Assembly (NCBI GenBank): GCA_937927905.1
Contig: CALFWP010000199.1
Location: 1 to 6,882 of the forward strand
Length of the DNA: 6,882 nt
Origin: an uncultured Neomegalonema sp.
GTDB taxonomy: Bacteria; Pseudomonadota; Alphaproteobacteria; Rhodobacterales; Rhodobacteraceae
Direction of reading: 5' to 3'
Position numbers and translations under genes: made by a program. Below the pieces are notes generated by a model that saw only the letters and a program-made list of their open reading frames with translations, was not told where the DNA came from and made no database searches. Shown here piece by piece: positions 5,840 through 6,882 of this stretch (position 1 is the first letter of the stretch; each line of letters begins with the position of its first letter).

Positions 5840-6421
5840 TCAGGATTTTGCGTCCGGCGTGCCCGGTTTAGCTGCAGGTTTAGTATCTTTCGTGTCTGTG
5901 ATAACTGCAGAGCTGACCGGCTTCGCGGTAGTCGGATTTTGTTTGACAGTGTCATTGATCGGGTCGTCTTTGCGATTAACAAAGCCTTCGAACTCTGCAC
6001 CGGCTTCAATCGCGATTGTTTTATGAAGAATATCACCTTCAACTCTACTTGACGCACTTAGCCTTACTTTCAAAGCGCGAATCCGTCCGATAACATGGCC
6101 ATTCACGATCAGCTCGTCCGCCACGACTTCCCCGCGGATCAGAGCGCTTTCGCCGATTGTTACAAGATTGGCTCGTATATCGCCCTCTATTGTTCCCTCA
6201 ATCTGCAAATCGCCTTCGGTCAGCATGTTTCCGATGATTTTCAAATCTGACGATATCAATGATGGTCCGCTGCTCACAGATGCTGTCCTTGGCCGTGAAT
6301 TTGTTTGTGGTGACGAAGTATTGCCGGATGAAGCGCCATCTGTTGCAGGAACCGGACTGTTCTGTTTCGCAGTCTTGTCATCAGCATCGATTGGCGTAGT
6401 GATTTTGCTTTTTGAGAACAT
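5840..6421 (-). CDS. Bactofilin (polymer-forming cytoskeletal protein)
   Basis: Bactofilins self-assemble without nucleotides into filaments or membrane-associated patches that organise cell wall enzymes, stalks, poles or chromosome partners. The 193-residue product has a polar Ser/Thr/Pro-rich N-terminal arm (1-54). The DUF583 beta-helix domain follows (about 55-148): ISSDLKIIGNMLTEGDLQIEG (57-77) is the standard opening, followed by regularly spaced turns GTIEGDIRA, VTIGESALIRGEV, ELIVNGHVIGRI, VEGDIL and IEAGAEFEG (139-147). A Lys/Pro/Thr/Asp-rich tail closes it (149-193). Arms on both sides of the beta-helix are usual for the family. GAGG lies 5 bases before the ATG (TTGAGGTAAGGATG on the minus strand), a strong ribosome site. 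An M23 peptidase or similar wall gene is often adjacent to bactofilin genes; none is visible, but the upstream side may be interrupted by the chimeric right end. Confidence 0.95.
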   Translation of the reverse strand: MFSKSKITTPIDADDKTAKQNSPVPATDGASSGNTSSPQTNSRPRTASVSSGPSLISSDLKIIGNMLTEGDLQIEGTIEGDIRANLVTIGESALIRGEVVADELIVNGHVIGRIRALKVRLSASSRVEGDILHKTIAIEAGAEFEGFVNRKDDPINDTVKQNPTTAKPVSSAVITDTKDTKPAAKPGTPDAKS

Positions 6422-6500
6422 CCTTACCTCAATTCCCGGCCAGAGTTAAAAAATTTACATTTCCACACTTGAACTTCTATTGCCTCAAGAGAACAAGACA

Positions 6501-6539
6501 AAAATTAGACCCGCCAAAGGCGAATTCGGTATTTGGCGG
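6501..6539 (-). terminator. Terminator-like hairpin reading leftward, with no gene left to terminate
   Basis: CCGCCAAA (6511-6518) and TTTGGCGG (6532-6539) are exact inverted repeats around a 13-base loop. On the minus strand the stem is followed by GTCTAATTTTTGT, resembling an intrinsic terminator for a leftward transcript arriving from the right. It stands 90 bases upstream of the bactofilin start. On the plus strand it is followed by TTAAAAAA, so it would not terminate rightward transcription. To its right lie only plus-strand gene fragments. Confidence 0.45.
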
Positions 6540-6547
6540 TTAAAAAA

Positions 6548-6708
6548 CTGATCCACGCCGATTTCAACCTGCATGGGCCCATGCAAGTCGAGCGTCGGCT
6601 AAACGTGCTGATCTACCTCAACCGGATTGGAAAGAGGAATACGGCGGCTCGTTCGAGGTCTGGGACAAGGGACTGACCCAGAAGATGAACAGCTTCGTGC
6701 CGAAATTC
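6548..6708 (+). pseudogene. 2-oxoglutarate/Fe(II)-dependent oxygenase fragment with a frameshift
   Basis: Two frames together spell one piece of a prolyl-hydroxylase-like 2OG-Fe(II) oxygenase. From 6548 the first frame reads LIHADFNLHGPMQVERRLN, then VLIYLN. From about 6622 the frame one base earlier continues PDWKEEYGGSFEVWDKGLTQ, then KMNSFVPKF. This matches the family's HxDFN iron-binding pair (His codon 6554, Asp codon 6560), RRLNxLIYLN, DWKEEYGGxxELWD and following helix. One G appears to be missing near 6623-6625 (aaccggat where aaccgggat would keep the frame). The distal iron-binding His, the 2-oxoglutarate-binding Arg and the whole N-terminal part are absent. Codons favour C or G in third position, unlike the following segment. 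It is a remnant or an assembly artefact, not a working gene. Confidence 0.75.
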
Positions 6709-6882
6709 AAGGAACAGTCGATTAGTATTACTGGAGCATCTACTCTTCCTGATGATGAAGTAGATCGCATGGTACAAGAGGCAGAATCGAATGCTAGTGC
6801 GGATAAAGAACGCCGTGAAGCGATCGATCGCAAAAACCAGGCTGATTCCTTGGTTTACCAAGCAGAAAAGCAACTTACTGAG
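6709..6882 (+). pseudogene. dnaK: DnaK (Hsp70) fragment, cyanobacterial/plastid type, cut off by the window end
   Basis: The last 58 codons read KEQSISITGASTLPDDEVDR, MVQEAESNASADKERREAID, then RKNQADSLVYQAEKQLTE. This is the end of the DnaK substrate-binding beta domain and the start of its alpha-helical lid. DnaK is an ATP-driven chaperone, but the ATPase domain and most of the peptide-binding domain are absent, so the piece lacks its 5' two-thirds or more. The wording (ITGASTLP, NQADSLVYQ-EKQL) resembles cyanobacterial and plastid DnaK rather than alphaproteobacterial DnaK, from recall only. Codons are A/T-rich in third position. It is in the same frame as the second half of the oxygenase fragment, with the change of identity at about 6706-6712. 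It may continue beyond the window. Confidence 0.8.

Noticed and set aside
6521..6528. The palindrome cgaattcg in the loop of the 6511-6539 hairpin, considered as a cloning or adapter scar.
   Set aside because: It is only an EcoRI site with symmetric flanks; no linker or vector sequence surrounds it.

Overview
The window looks like a piece of an alphaproteobacterial chromosome (order not resolved). Evidence is the style of the ThyX, SSB, MnmD, QmcA-type slipin and bactofilin proteins and a moderate GC content with tightly packed genes. It is mostly ordinary housekeeping sequence with foreign-looking material at both ends. The left edge (1-137) is the 3' tail of an IS5-family transposase plus the insertion sequence end. 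The right edge (about 6545-6882) is a chimera of a 2-oxoglutarate/Fe(II) oxygenase fragment with a frameshift, joined in frame to a DnaK fragment of cyanobacterial or plastid type.

Region by region: thyX (193-1140, +) makes dTMP by the flavin-dependent route. It converges, with a 5-base gap, on a leftward block of five genes (4355 down to 1146). In transcription order these are ssb, an MmcQ/YjbR-family protein, mnmD (overlapping its predecessor by 8 bases), a QmcA-type SPFH/slipin membrane protein, and a small protein with a degenerate GIY-YIG (T5orf172-like) domain followed by two membrane helices. The last occupies the place where an NfeD partner of a slipin would usually be expected. Short gaps suggest that at least MmcQ-mnmD, and perhaps the whole block, is co-transcribed.

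A 253-base divergent intergenic region separates ssb from an unrecognised 100-residue protein (4609-4911, +), preceded by an 8+8 base palindrome. Next comes an outer-membrane-type lipoprotein with a YbaY/YscW-like domain (5076-5768, +), with two hairpins in its upstream region. It converges on a bactofilin gene (5840-6421, -) across a shared terminator-like hairpin.

No complete new system is visible. The points most worth checking are the chimeric right end, the slipin plus GIY-YIG/2TM pairing, and the orphan gene with its palindrome.
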